Source of the DNA: Hymenobacter sp. GOD-10R
GTDB lineage: Bacteria > Bacteroidota > Bacteroidia > Cytophagales > Hymenobacteraceae
NCBI RefSeq assembly: GCF_035609205.1
Contig: NZ_CP141184.1
Coordinates: 310,001-374,000, forward strand
DNA length: 64,000 nt
Direction of reading: 5' to 3'
Shown here: positions 17,656 through 27,468 of the stretch, one piece after another
How the letters are laid out: every line of letters starts with the position of its first letter
Numbering within the stretch: the stretch's first letter is position 1
Program-made: the position numbers and the translations under genes
The notes under the pieces: generated by a model
What the model was told of the DNA's origin: nothing
The model's input: the letters and a program-made list of their open reading frames with translations, nothing else
Databases searched by the model: none

Positions 17656-18260
17656 TTTACCCTATTGTTGCTTTCGGCGACCCGGTACTGAAGACGCCCG
17701 CCAAAGCAGTTCCCGCCGATTTTCCTGCCGATGAACTGCAACAGCTTGTCGCTGATATGTTTGCCACCATGTACTCGGCACACGGCGTAGGCCTAGCTGC
17801 TCCACAGATTGCAAAAAGTCTGCGTTTGTTCGTCATCGATTCGGGTCCGATGGTAGATGATGAAGACGAAGAAACCGGCGAAAAAGTAGTGCTAGCTCCT
17901 TCAGCCGCACCCGTAAAGCGTGCTTTTATTAACCCCGAAATTGTGGAGGAGATTGGCGAGGAGTGGGGCTTTGAAGAAGGCTGCTTGAGCATTCCGGGCG
18001 TACGCGAAATGGTGTACCGCCCCGAAACCATCGTGCTACGCTACGAAGACGAGAACCGCGTGCAACATGAGGAGACCTTTTCCGGAATGACGGCCCGCGT
18101 AATTCAGCATGAGTATGACCACCTAGATGGTATTCTGTTCACGGATCATCTGTCCGGCTTCAAGAAGCAACTAATCAAAGGCAAGCTCAGCCGTATCAGC
18201 AAAGGCGACGTGAATGCCGACTATCGGATGAAGTTTCCGGTGCCAGCAGGACGGCGGTAG
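17652..18260 (+). CDS. def: Peptide deformylase
   Basis: Removes the formyl group from nascent N-terminal methionine. The three family motifs are all present: GVGLAAPQI (residues 45-53), EGCLSIPG with metal ligand Cys111, and QHEYDHLDG with metal ligands His153 and His157 and catalytic Glu154. At 202 residues it is longer than the E. coli enzyme, partly through an acidic insertion near 68-85 (MVDDEDEETGEK). Overlaps ruvX by four bases and is followed by a terminator. Confidence 0.96.
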   Translation: MIYPIVAFGDPVLKTPAKAVPADFPADELQQLVADMFATMYSAHGVGLAAPQIAKSLRLFVIDSGPMVDDEDEETGEKVVLAPSAAPVKRAFINPEIVEEIGEEWGFEEGCLSIPGVREMVYRPETIVLRYEDENRVQHEETFSGMTARVIQHEYDHLDGILFTDHLSGFKKQLIKGKLSRISKGDVNADYRMKFPVPAGRR

Positions 18261-18286
18261 GTACTACTCCTAGATTCTTTATCAGC

Positions 18287-18327
18287 GCGTCTGTTTTGCC
18301 GAACCCGGCAAGACAGACGCGTTTTTG
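18287..18327 (+). terminator. Terminator after def
   Basis: Stem CGCGTCTGT/ACAGACGCG with an inner TGCC/GGCA pairing, followed by a T run. Confidence 0.8.
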
Positions 18328-18413
18328 TTGTATAGTTCTTGCACTGAGACGCACAGCGCATTGACCTAAGCTAGGTCAGCGGCTAACCTATCTATTCTTA
18401 TCGTGCTCAGGCG

Positions 18414-19388
18414 TTGAAAAAGCTATTTCTATCATTACTGTTAACGCTCCTCTTGCTTGTGCCTCGCCAGCCGCAGGCTTGGGGCTTTTTCAGCCATCGA
18501 TTGATTAACCGCTTGGCTGTATTCACGTTGCCGCCCGAAATGATTGGGTTTTACAAGGCCAACATTAGCTACTTAACGGATAACGCTACACGCCCCGATC
18601 AGCGGCGCAGTGTAGTGCCTGGCGAGGCGGCGCGGCATTTCATTGATGCGGATGTGTATGGCCCTAACGCGCTGTCGCAGTTGCCTCGCAGCTATGCAGA
18701 TGCTATAGCGGAGTATGGCGAAGACTCGTTGCTGCGCCATGGCATCGTGCCGTGGCAAGTGGCGCGCATGAAGTATCAGCTCACCGAGGCGTTTCGGGTG
18801 CACGACACTGACCGGATTCTGCACCTGTCTGCTGACCTAGGGCACTACGTGGCGGATGCCTGCGTGCCGCTGCACACCACCCGCAACTACAACGGCCAAC
18901 TCAGTGGTCAGCGCGGCATTCATGGGCTCTGGGAAAGCCGACTACCCGAACTGCTGAGTGCCAACTATGATTTTTTTACCGGTTCAGCGCCTTACCTCGA
19001 TAACCCGACAAAAACGATCTGGCAGGCGGTAGCGCGGGCACATGCTGCTGTCGATTCGGTGTTGTGCTTTGAGGAGGAGCTGACCGCTAGCTTACCTGAA
19101 GACCGTAAGTTTGGCTTTGAAGAGCGTGGCAATCAGACTGTACGCACCTACAGCCGCGACTTCAGTCGGGCATACCACGAGCGCCTGCATGGCCAGGTAG
19201 AGCGGCAGATGCGCCGGGCCGTGCAGCTAGTGGGTGCCATCTGGTACACCTGCTGGGTAGATGCGGGGCAACCGGACCTAGGTGCTATGCCGAAAACTCT
19301 ATCGGAAGAAGAAAAGCAACGGTTGATGGCCGAAGAAAAAGAGTTGCAGAATGCACCGCATACAGCCAGTGCTGGACACGATGAGTAA
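18414..19388 (+). CDS. Secreted zinc phospholipase C / S1-P1 nuclease-like protein
   Basis: A 324-residue exported protein. A signal peptide (MKKLFLSLLLTLLLLVPRQPQA) is followed at once by WGFFSHRLINRLAVF, the Trp-and-His N-terminus of the zinc phospholipase C/S1-P1 nuclease fold, in which the mature N-terminus binds zinc. Further likely zinc ligands are in HLSADLGHYVADACVPLH and GIHGLWESRLPEL. Substrate (phospholipid or nucleic acid) cannot be told. The start codon is TTG at 18414; no ATG precedes the signal peptide. The acidic Glu-rich tail is unusual. Confidence 0.8.
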   Translation: MKKLFLSLLLTLLLLVPRQPQAWGFFSHRLINRLAVFTLPPEMIGFYKANISYLTDNATRPDQRRSVVPGEAARHFIDADVYGPNALSQLPRSYADAIAEYGEDSLLRHGIVPWQVARMKYQLTEAFRVHDTDRILHLSADLGHYVADACVPLHTTRNYNGQLSGQRGIHGLWESRLPELLSANYDFFTGSAPYLDNPTKTIWQAVARAHAAVDSVLCFEEELTASLPEDRKFGFEERGNQTVRTYSRDFSRAYHERLHGQVERQMRRAVQLVGAIWYTCWVDAGQPDLGAMPKTLSEEEKQRLMAEEKELQNAPHTASAGHDE

Positions 19389-19400
19389 CTGTTGTCAAAG

Positions 19401-19433
19401 ACCGTCATTTCGACTAGCGGGAGAAATGACGGT
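19401..19433. repeat. REP-like hairpin, second family
   Basis: Eleven-base perfect arms (ACCGTCATTTC and its complement) around GACTAGCGGGA. GTCATTTCGA...GAAATGAC hairpins are common intergenic repeats in this phylum. Here it lies between two convergent genes and may also terminate transcription. Confidence 0.6.
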
Positions 19434-19454
19434 TTGTCAAACAGAATACTTCCT

Positions 19455-20459
19455 TTAATGCACTAGCGTAGCGTGCTGCACTCCAGACTGAGCTAGCTGC
19501 AAGTGCGCTAGCATATCGTCGGTCATTTGCGTTAGATCGTAATGCGGCTGCCATTGCCAATCTTGGCGGGCTTGCGAATCGTCGATACTGGCGGGCCAAG
19601 AATCGGCAATTTGCTGACGCGAATCGGGCTTATAGGTAATGCTGAAATCAGGGATTTGTCGCTTGATGCTAGCTGCTATTTCGGCGGGCGAGAAGCTCAT
19701 GGCACTCACGTTGTACGACGACCGAACCGTAATCTGGTCGGCAGGTGCGTGCATAAGGTCTAGGGTAGCCTTCAGCGCGTCGGGCATGTACATCATCGGC
19801 AGGTAGGTATCTTCCTGTAGGAAGCACTCGTAGCTGTGGCTAGCCAAGGCTTGATGGTATATATCGACGGCGTAGTCGGTGGTGCCGCCGCCAGGCAGCG
19901 ACTTATAGCCGATCAGGCCCGGATAACGCAAGGAGCGAACATCGAGCCCATACTTCTGGTGGTACCATTCGCACCACTGCTCGCCGGCTAGCTTGCTAAT
20001 GCCATACACGGTGTTGGGGTTCATGACCGTGAGTTGGAGCGTATTATGGCGCGGAGTGGCTGGCCCAAAAACAGCAATGGAGCTAGGCCAATACACTTGG
20101 GCCACGCGATATGCTACGGCGGCATCGAGCACGTTGAGCAAGCCTTCCATGTTCAGGCGCCAACCGAACTGCGGGTTTTTCTCGGCCGTGGCGGAGAGCA
20201 GCGCCGCTAGGTGGTAGATCTGCCGCGGGCGGTACTGCTGAATAATGGCTTCTAAGCGCGGCCGGTCGAGCACGTCGAGGAGCTCGAACGGGCCTTCTTC
20301 ACGCAGCTCAGCTTGTTGGGGCGGGCGCACATCAGCAGCAATAACCCGGCTAGCGCCGTATTGCTGCCGCAGCGCATGCGTCAGCTCGACGCCTAGCTGT
20401 CCGCAAGCGCCAATAACGAGAACGGTGTCGCTGGGGGGGACACCTGGAGTGGTTAGCAT
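19455..20459 (-). CDS. tdh: L-threonine 3-dehydrogenase, SDR (epimerase) type
   Basis: NAD-dependent enzyme that oxidises threonine to 2-amino-3-oxobutyrate, the substrate of Kbl. At 334 residues it belongs to the short-chain, epimerase-like TDH class found in Bacteroidota, not the zinc-dependent class. It shows the Rossmann motif VIGACGQLG (residues 15-23), the catalytic YGISK, and the class-typical segment LRYPGLIGYKSLPGGGTTDY. kbl lies 1.3 kb away on the other strand, across a patatin gene. A strong -7 element lies upstream. Confidence 0.9.
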   Translation of the reverse strand: MLTTPGVPPSDTVLVIGACGQLGVELTHALRQQYGASRVIAADVRPPQQAELREEGPFELLDVLDRPRLEAIIQQYRPRQIYHLAALLSATAEKNPQFGWRLNMEGLLNVLDAAVAYRVAQVYWPSSIAVFGPATPRHNTLQLTVMNPNTVYGISKLAGEQWCEWYHQKYGLDVRSLRYPGLIGYKSLPGGGTTDYAVDIYHQALASHSYECFLQEDTYLPMMYMPDALKATLDLMHAPADQITVRSSYNVSAMSFSPAEIAASIKRQIPDFSITYKPDSRQQIADSWPASIDDSQARQDWQWQPHYDLTQMTDDMLAHLQLAQSGVQHATLVH

Positions 20460-20486
20460 ACTAGGTTACGACAAGTGGGTGGACTG

Positions 20487-20494
20487 CAAAGATA
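20487..20494 (-). promoter_or_regulatory. Probable -7 promoter element of tdh
   Basis: On the minus strand this reads TATCTTTG, a full match to TAnnTTTG, about 28 bases before the tdh ATG. Confidence 0.5.
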
Positions 20495-20618
20495 CCGGGT
20501 TACGCTGATTTAGGCTGGTCAACAGTCATGCCCGAAAAGGGAGGTGGCGCTCACAAACCGAGAATATGAGGGATAAACACACGCGCCAGAAATCAGTTGC
20601 GTTTGCTTAAGTTTGATC

Positions 20619-21713
20619 ATGTGCTACATCGGCTTCGGGCGGCGTTTTGCTTTGGTTTGGACGGCTAGCCTGCTGAGTTTTTCGGCGCGAGCACAGAACG
20701 CGCCTGTGCTAGCTAGTCCGTACCGCAACCTTGTGATGGAAGGCGGCGGTATTCGTGGCATTGCCTACGGCGGCGCCTTGCAGGAGCTGGAAAAGCGCGG
20801 CGTGCTTGCTGGGATCCGACGCGTAGGTGGTACCTCGGCGGGCGCTATTCAGGCGGCGCTGCTAGCAGTGGGTTACTCTACAACGGAGATTATCGATGTG
20901 GTGAACCATACACCGGTACAGCGGCTCAACGATGGCCGGCTGATTTTCTTTGGCGGCAGCACGCGTCTGCTGAAGCAATATGGCTGGTACCGCGGCGACC
21001 AGTTCACGAAGTACATGAGTGAGTTAGTAGGGCGTAAAACCGGCAACCCCAATCTGACCCTAGGTCAGCTGCACCAGCTTGCTCAAGCGGGTCACGGCCG
21101 CGACCTGTACGTGACCGGCACGAACCTTACCACCCAGCGCACAGAAGTATTCAGCTACGAAACGCATCCGCAGTTGCGCATTGCTGATGCTGTACGTATC
21201 TCCATGAGTATTCCGCTGTACTTCCGGGCGGTGCTGCTCGATGCGCACGGCAACATCGTGACCAAGCCAGCCAAGAACCAGCCAATCAATGTGCTAGTCG
21301 ATGGGGGCTTGCTGGCTAATTATCCAGTTGATCTGTTTGATCATGCGAACTATCTGCCTGCGCAAACCCTAGCTGCTTGGCCAGGCAACAGCCGCATCTT
21401 CAACCCTGAAACCCTCGGCCTGCGCCTCGACCGCGCCGAGCAGATTGCGTACGACACGGCCAGTGCCGGGCGGCAGCAGCTTGCCCCCTATACAATTCGT
21501 AACTTTGGCGGCTACATCGGCGCTTTGTACACCCTCGCCATCGAAAACCTGAACCCCGCTCAGCCCGATGACTGGAAGCGTACGGTGAGCATCAGCACCC
21601 TAGGTTTCAACCCGAAGATCAAGCGCGTATCAGAAACGCAGAAGCAGCAGTTGATTGAAAGCGGAAAGCAGGGTGTGCAGGTGTTCTTCACAAAAGCGCA
21701 CGTTAAGAATTGA
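20619..21713 (+). CDS. Secreted patatin-like phospholipase
   Basis: A 364-residue exported patatin-family lipid acyl hydrolase. The signal peptide ends at about residue 26 (SARAQ). Domain motifs: oxyanion loop GGGIRG (near 43-48), nucleophile serine in GTSAG (near 72-76) and catalytic Asp in VDGGLLANYP. Together they form the Ser-Asp dyad of patatins. The ATG at 20619 is used; an in-frame TTG lies six bases earlier. It sits between tdh (divergent) and kbl (49 bases downstream, same strand) and may be co-transcribed with kbl. Confidence 0.88.
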   Translation: MCYIGFGRRFALVWTASLLSFSARAQNAPVLASPYRNLVMEGGGIRGIAYGGALQELEKRGVLAGIRRVGGTSAGAIQAALLAVGYSTTEIIDVVNHTPVQRLNDGRLIFFGGSTRLLKQYGWYRGDQFTKYMSELVGRKTGNPNLTLGQLHQLAQAGHGRDLYVTGTNLTTQRTEVFSYETHPQLRIADAVRISMSIPLYFRAVLLDAHGNIVTKPAKNQPINVLVDGGLLANYPVDLFDHANYLPAQTLAAWPGNSRIFNPETLGLRLDRAEQIAYDTASAGRQQLAPYTIRNFGGYIGALYTLAIENLNPAQPDDWKRTVSISTLGFNPKIKRVSETQKQQLIESGKQGVQVFFTKAHVKN

Positions 21714-21761
21714 CTTGCCTTCCACCCATTCAGTATTTAAAATTCACTACGCAATACGTTC

Positions 21762-23009
21762 ATGTATACCACCCTTCAACCCGATCTCGAACAACAGCTC
21801 CAGGAAATAAAAGACGCTGGTCTTTACAAGAAGGAGCGCATCATCACTAGTCCCCAAGGCGCTCAGATTGAAACCACTGAGGCTGGTGAAGTGCTGAACT
21901 TTTGTGCCAATAACTACCTGGGTCTTTCGTCTCACCCTGAGGTAATTAAGGCTGCCAAAGAGGCTATTGATACCCACGGCTACGGCATGTCGTCGGTGCG
22001 TTTTATCTGCGGCACCCAGGATATTCACAAGCAGCTAGAGCAGAAGCTAGCTGAGTTCCTGGGCACCGAAGATACTATTCTCTACGCCGCGGCCTTTGAC
22101 GCCAATGGTGGCGTGTTCGAGCCTTTGTTCAACGAGCAAGATGCCATCATCTCCGACGCGCTAAACCACGCTAGCATTATCGACGGGGTGCGCTTGTGCA
22201 AAGCCCAGCGCTACCGCTACACCCACAACGACATGGCCGATCTGGAGAAACAGCTCCAGGACGCTGTAGCGAAAGGCACGCGCCACCGCATCATCGTGAC
22301 CGACGGCTCGTTCTCCATGGACGGCACCATCGCCCAGCTCGACAAGATCTGCGACCTAGCCGATAAGTACCAAGCGCTGGTGATGATTGACGAGTGCCAT
22401 AGCATGGGCTTCTTGGGTAAAACCGGTCGCGGCACCCACGAGTACCGCAATGTGATGGGCCGCGTCGACATCATCACGGGCACGCTCGGCAAAGCGCTCG
22501 GCGGTGCCATGGGCGGCTTCACTTCGGGCCGTAAAGAAGTTATCGAGATGCTGCGCCAGCGCAGCCGTCCGTATTTGTTCTCGAACACCCTCGCTCCGGC
22601 TATTGTGGGGGCTAGCCTACGCGTGCTCGAACTGCTCACCGAAAGCACTAAGCTGCGCGATCAGCTGGAAGAAAATACCAAGTACTTCCGCGAGAAGATG
22701 ACCCAAGCCGGCTTCGACATCAAGCCCGGTGAGCACCCCATTGTGCCCGTCATGCTGTACGATGCTAAACTGGCGCAGGAGTTTGCAGCCAAAATGCTCG
22801 ACAAGGGCATCTACGTAGTTGGCTTCTACTATCCAGTAGTGCCAAAAGGACAAGCCCGCATCCGGGTGCAGCTCTCGGCCGCTCACACGCGAGAGCACCT
22901 CGACAAGGCCATTCAGGCATTCATCGAAGTAGGGCAGGAGCTAGGTACGCTGAAAGACCGCGCCGCCGCGCAGCCGGAAGCTGGGCAGGTGGTGCAGAAT
23001 ACGCCGTAA
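21762..23009 (+). CDS. kbl: 2-amino-3-ketobutyrate CoA ligase / serine palmitoyltransferase-like aminotransferase
   Basis: PLP-dependent alpha-oxoamine synthase that cleaves 2-amino-3-oxobutyrate with CoA to glycine and acetyl-CoA. The 415-residue length is close to family members near 400. It shows [15 protein letters not shown] near the N-terminus, [15 protein letters not shown], and the PLP lysine in [13 protein letters not shown]. With tdh it completes threonine breakdown to glycine. Related enzymes (serine palmitoyltransferase, KAPA synthase) share the fold, but the nearby tdh makes Kbl the best call. Confidence 0.9.
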   Translation: MYTTLQPDLEQQLQEIKDAGLYKKERIITSPQGAQIETTEAGEVLNFCANNYLGLSSHPEVIKAAKEAIDTHGYGMSSVRFICGTQDIHKQLEQKLAEFLGTEDTILYAAAFDANGGVFEPLFNEQDAIISDALNHASIIDGVRLCKAQRYRYTHNDMADLEKQLQDAVAKGTRHRIIVTDGSFSMDGTIAQLDKICDLADKYQALVMIDECHSMGFLGKTGRGTHEYRNVMGRVDIITGTLGKALGGAMGGFTSGRKEVIEMLRQRSRPYLFSNTLAPAIVGASLRVLELLTESTKLRDQLEENTKYFREKMTQAGFDIKPGEHPIVPVMLYDAKLAQEFAAKMLDKGIYVVGFYYPVVPKGQARIRVQLSAAHTREHLDKAIQAFIEVGQELGTLKDRAAAQPEAGQVVQNTP

Positions 23010-23047
23010 AAATCTGATGGGCATCGCCATGTACAACCGCTAAAAAG

Positions 23048-26000
23048 CTAGGTTGTTGCTGCTTTTGACACCGTGCCAGAGCTGAACGGGGTGAGACTGA
23101 CAAACCGGTAGAGTAGCGGTAACGTTGCGGTGAGAGCGGTAAGAAAGGTCTGGGCCTCGTTCAGCACGCTGCGCTGGGTCACGAAAATAAACAAAGCCGC
23201 CGCCGATAAAGTCAGAAAGATGGGAAGGCTGCGTCGAGACCAGGTGCCATCCCGCTCTGCCTCCTCAGCCGCCTCGCGCTCAATACGCAGCGCTTGTTGT
23301 GGCGGCAGACCGTTCAGGATGAAGAAACGGAAGCTCTCGTTGACCGGCCGCAGTCCCACGTGACTGTAGGTCAGCAATCCTTTTTGGAGTAAATCGTTTA
23401 TAACCTGTGCGTCGCGGCTATTGACCAGGCCGTCCTGTGCAACGTCGTAGAGCAAGTATTGCTCATAAGGCGTCAGGGTATCCCATAGCTGGCGAAAATG
23501 AAACTGAGCGCGCTGCTGAATGCTTAGAATAATATCGTCTTCGCTTAAGCGCTGGCCTAGCCGGTAGTTATCAATCAGCAGTTTTTCCAATTCTTTCTCC
23601 ATGGGTAGCCCAAGGAACGGCAGTGCGGAACACTCGACCTCTACCAAGCAGCGCAAATACCAGAAGTGCGCCTTCATAAGGACTTTGTTCGGATTAGGAC
23701 TGACAATGTTCAGCTTATTTTCAAATAATTTCCTGTTATCCAGTGACCCTTCCCAGCAGGTGTAGAGCTGCAAGGGGGGTGTGGGCGTCATTGGCACGTA
23801 GATCAACTGAAAATCAGCCAGCGCATCTAATAAGGCGTCCCCAGTTTGCCAGATGACTTTATGATTTTCCTTATCCGTGCATTTGTCGCGCGTATGGCCG
23901 CAGTCGGCGAATACAACCGGGTGCACCCGTGAGGCAATCACTACGTTAGCATGGCAGTGCTGCTGCACATAGTTCAGTACCGCAATTTTGGACTGCGTAA
24001 GGGCAGGGTCGTGAGGGTGGTAGTCGAAATAATCCAGGGCGACAACTACTCCCTTTGCGGCCTGCCGAATTTGGGCCTGCCACTTCTCCGGAACGACCTC
24101 TTTCCCTTTTTCATAAGGAAGTAGCTCTCGGCAGTCTAGGTGCCGTGTCGCGACCTCGGGCGCTGCCTGCGCCGCGGGATAAGTGTTTTTGGTCGCGCAA
24201 AGCTGATATTCGTGCCGAGGTAGGTCCGCATTTATTGGGCGAGAAGTGGTGGCGCATACCAACGTTTTCAAATCCAGCATGTCCAGATTGAACACCCGGC
24301 GAGCGAGCAGGTACAGAAGATGATACAGGCTGATCAGGAGCAGAAGCAAACCTGCTAGTGTCCGCAGCCACGTCCAAAAGTCGGCTATATCCGGAGAGTC
24401 TTTTTTTAGCAGGTCGCTGGGAAAGTACCAATGCTGTCCCCAATGCAAGTCGCTTATAGAAGATGTAAAGTAGTTGGAGGTAGCGCGAGCAGATGGTGGA
24501 CCGGATTGCGCAGTAGTAAGCGTATCCCACGAGGAGGTTACGATCCAATTGGCTAAGTGCGCGCTGCCGCGTGGAAGCACCCGCTGCATATTGCGGCTAA
24601 GGGTATCGAATTCGGGGTGCAGCCACGTAATAAGCTCTCGATAATTATTTTCGGCCCGGGTAAAAGGAACCTGCTTCGTAGCGACAACGGGAGTAGTGCT
24701 AGAGCGAGTGTCGAAGAAAAAACGCAGGTATCCTTTTCGTTGGAGCCCCTCTTGGCCGGGCGCTCTTGGCGGCGCTGCCTGCATCACGCGCGCTAGCGCA
24801 AGATGCGCATGCCGAATCTGTAACTCTCGCTCGGCGCGGTAAGCAATCTGATAGCAATAGATAGCCGGTGCAATGCTGAGGACCACAATCCAGCTCAGGA
24901 GCATGACAGAGTAGGTGCGCTTGAGCGTAATGGAAGAGTAAGTAAGCTGCGTACCCGTCTGGTTGAATGCCCTAGGTCTGATGCCGCTCCATACCTCCAG
25001 CCGCCGACCTAGCTCCGGCAGCGCAAGTAGCAAAAGCACTAGCAGAAGCTGGAGCAGCCCGCCCGCTATCCAGGCCACACCGGTCCAATACCAGGCTATA
25101 AGGTTGTAAACTAAAGCAAAGCTTAAGGTGAGGCGGCGCACGTAGCGCAGGCCCCCGGAGGCATTCCAGAGGGTATGCAGCGCCATCAGCGGCCGCCATG
25201 TACCCGCAGTCAGGGCAGACGGCGTGAGGTTGTCGGTTGGAAGCCGCAGTTTGAAGAAGGTGAATAGAAACGCATAAAGCGGCACCAATGGCAACAGCAG
25301 CAACTGCACCAGCGGCCCCGCAAAAAGGCTGAAGAGAAACAACAGGAAGGTGCCACCTAGCAGCGCCGCTGCTATTTGCACGTAGGTTGGAACGCGTGCT
25401 GTCCGCGGCCACAGGCGCCGTAGGCTATAAGGCATGGTCAGAACGGTGTGGCGCGACGGCAGCACCAGCATGTACAAGCCCAGAAAAAGGGCGGCAAGCA
25501 GGCTAAATGTGGAGAGCAGCGTGCCGGCCAGACTAAGCGTTTGCATCTGCCGGGCGTGTACTACGTGCAGATCTGCCAGCGTCACTAAAAACAGGGGCCA
25601 TTCTTGCAGGGGTTGAATGCGCACCATGAACTCTTGCCCTTGGTAGCGAGCCGCTACCGTCGCCACATCACGGGTAAACATAGCCGCGCGCAGGGCACCG
25701 GCTGGCTCACAGTCGGTGAGCATGTTTTCGCTTAGGTTGAGGCGAGCATCCGAGTGAAATTTGATTTCACCTTTGTCATCAATCACGCAAAAGCTGTAGC
25801 CCGGCGGCAAGATTGGGTTGGAAAGGCTACGTAAATGCGTGCTGTAAACCGCCAGCAGATTATCTTTTTTGAGCGTGTCGTCTGCCGGAATATGCTGAAG
25901 GTTGATTCGGCTAGGTCTGGCGTAGACAGCAAGCTTGTCGCCGGTGCGGCCGAAAGTGACCAAGGATTCCAGTGTAAATGTATCGGCCTTGCCTTCGGCG

Positions 26001-27418
26001 GCTTCAGGGGGATACAACTGCCAAAGTTGATTAGCCTTCCAGCGCCGATGATATGTTCGCTCGCGAAGGTTGGGCAAGAAATCATCGCCTAAAGTATCGA
26101 CGCTAAAAACCATGTTACCCGCTGCGTTTATCCAGAATAGCTGGTCGTCTTTTTGCCAGGCACGCGCTTGCACTACGGCGCTATCGGCGGTTTTTAGGAC
26201 AGGGTTTGGCCATTTTTTGGGCGTAGCGGAGAAGTCGGTTGGACTAGTGCGGACAGGTAAGTTGCTTTGCAGGTATTTGCTGGCTATCAGTGCATTATCT
26301 GTTGTGCGTAGTACGACATTAAGAACCTGGAGTTCCTGGTAGAGTTCCTGCTCTACCTGTGCGCCGAGTGCCGCAATTTGTTTTTTCAACAGCTTAGGCT
26401 CTGTGAGGTGCTTGGCTACCAACGAGTGCGCCAGCAGCAGCAGAAAAGCCGTGCCTAGTACCAGCGACAAGCCGCATAGCACAACATCCCACCGGCTCAG
26501 CCGCTCGCGTGCACCCATAAGCGTGACTTTGAGGAAAGGTAAAGCCAGCATCCCTACGAGCACAGTGCCCAGAATTAGGTCGATAAGATTTTCAGGTAAT
26601 TCCCGCCGTTGCGCATCAAAATTACCCGTGGCGACGGCACCGCCTAACAGCCAGGTTACGCGGGGGCTCATGCGTACGGGCTGTATAAAGAGCTTATAGG
26701 GTTTGCCGCCAATAGTCAACTCTACCAGGCGGGGTGCCTGAATGCCCGTTGTGTCGCGTAGCCAAAGCCCGACGCCTTTCTTGGAATCACTCGTGAGCGT
26801 AAGGGTAGCAGGGGCCTGAAATGATTGATAATAGATCTGGTCAAATACTTCGAGCTTACGCGGATTGGTGCCCAAAATCATAAAATGCTCGAACGCATCG
26901 GGGCGCAAAAGACCCTGCGTGAACTCGCGAATGTTGCTGGAAGCCGTTAGTCGCAGGAAATCTTCGAAGCCGTAGGTGAACTGCAAGCGTTGGTTATCTT
27001 CAGCGAGTGACAATAGCTCTCCACGGCGCGGCTGCTCTGACATGCGCTCAAGCTTCTCAAACTCAGGAGAGATTAATCCCTGATCCTGCCACTGCTTACG
27101 TAGTAGAATCGCGGCACTTTGGTAAGCGCTGTCAACTGCTGTTTTACTTGTTTTAACGGGAATTCCTGAGCTAGGAGGGTTTGGGTAAACCTTGTAGCGG
27201 ATTTCCCGCACCATTGCTTCGCTGCGCTTGCCAAACGCCCGGCTTTTGCCCTGCATGTTTTCTCCAATGCGCTCCATCACCCGGAAGTAGCGGGCGCGCA
27301 GGTCCTGCTCGCGAGCGGGCAAATAGCCCAGGACGTACCAGGCTACTCCTAACGCAATAAAAAGGCTAAGACCAACCGTGACGGCATTGCGCCGCAGGGG
27401 TTCAGTGAAGGAGCCCAT
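23048..27418 (-). CDS. Giant multi-pass membrane protein with sensor-like and STAND-like parts
   Basis: A 1456-residue protein of unknown function. Predicted membrane segments are near residues 12-33, 278-299, 311-335, 628-653, 679-722, 761-800, 836-858, 1016-1040 and 1398-1414. This leaves extracytoplasmic domains at about 34-277, 336-627 (cache-like sensor region) and 859-1015, and a cytoplasmic domain at about 1041-1397. The cytoplasmic part has a Walker-B-like strand (GVVVALDYFDY, 1123-1133) and a sensor-like strand (NVVIASRVHP), but I see no P-loop. A winged-helix-like segment follows near 1312-1368 (LTPYEQYLLYDVAQDGLVN, ESFRFFIL). A patatin gene lies 50 bases upstream. Confidence 0.75.
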   Translation of the reverse strand: MGSFTEPLRRNAVTVGLSLFIALGVAWYVLGYLPAREQDLRARYFRVMERIGENMQGKSRAFGKRSEAMVREIRYKVYPNPPSSGIPVKTSKTAVDSAYQSAAILLRKQWQDQGLISPEFEKLERMSEQPRRGELLSLAEDNQRLQFTYGFEDFLRLTASSNIREFTQGLLRPDAFEHFMILGTNPRKLEVFDQIYYQSFQAPATLTLTSDSKKGVGLWLRDTTGIQAPRLVELTIGGKPYKLFIQPVRMSPRVTWLLGGAVATGNFDAQRRELPENLIDLILGTVLVGMLALPFLKVTLMGARERLSRWDVVLCGLSLVLGTAFLLLLAHSLVAKHLTEPKLLKKQIAALGAQVEQELYQELQVLNVVLRTTDNALIASKYLQSNLPVRTSPTDFSATPKKWPNPVLKTADSAVVQARAWQKDDQLFWINAAGNMVFSVDTLGDDFLPNLRERTYHRRWKANQLWQLYPPEAAEGKADTFTLESLVTFGRTGDKLAVYARPSRINLQHIPADDTLKKDNLLAVYSTHLRSLSNPILPPGYSFCVIDDKGEIKFHSDARLNLSENMLTDCEPAGALRAAMFTRDVATVAARYQGQEFMVRIQPLQEWPLFLVTLADLHVVHARQMQTLSLAGTLLSTFSLLAALFLGLYMLVLPSRHTVLTMPYSLRRLWPRTARVPTYVQIAAALLGGTFLLFLFSLFAGPLVQLLLLPLVPLYAFLFTFFKLRLPTDNLTPSALTAGTWRPLMALHTLWNASGGLRYVRRLTLSFALVYNLIAWYWTGVAWIAGGLLQLLLVLLLLALPELGRRLEVWSGIRPRAFNQTGTQLTYSSITLKRTYSVMLLSWIVVLSIAPAIYCYQIAYRAERELQIRHAHLALARVMQAAPPRAPGQEGLQRKGYLRFFFDTRSSTTPVVATKQVPFTRAENNYRELITWLHPEFDTLSRNMQRVLPRGSAHLANWIVTSSWDTLTTAQSGPPSARATSNYFTSSISDLHWGQHWYFPSDLLKKDSPDIADFWTWLRTLAGLLLLLISLYHLLYLLARRVFNLDMLDLKTLVCATTSRPINADLPRHEYQLCATKNTYPAAQAAPEVATRHLDCRELLPYEKGKEVVPEKWQAQIRQAAKGVVVALDYFDYHPHDPALTQSKIAVLNYVQQHCHANVVIASRVHPVVFADCGHTRDKCTDKENHKVIWQTGDALLDALADFQLIYVPMTPTPPLQLYTCWEGSLDNRKLFENKLNIVSPNPNKVLMKAHFWYLRCLVEVECSALPFLGLPMEKELEKLLIDNYRLGQRLSEDDIILSIQQRAQFHFRQLWDTLTPYEQYLLYDVAQDGLVNSRDAQVINDLLQKGLLTYSHVGLRPVNESFRFFILNGLPPQQALRIEREAAEEAERDGTWSRRSLPIFLTLSAAALFIFVTQRSVLNEAQTFLTALTATLPLLYRFVSLTPFSSGTVSKAATT

Positions 27419-27468
27419 CGAAAAACGTAGAAAGTGGCAGCGGACTGTAAGTTGCTGCTACTGCTGTA

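Noticed and set aside
20608..20615. TAAGTTTG as a leaderless promoter of the secreted patatin
   Set aside because: It matches TAnnTTTG but ends three bases before the ATG in a T-rich stretch and has no upstream support; chance is likely.
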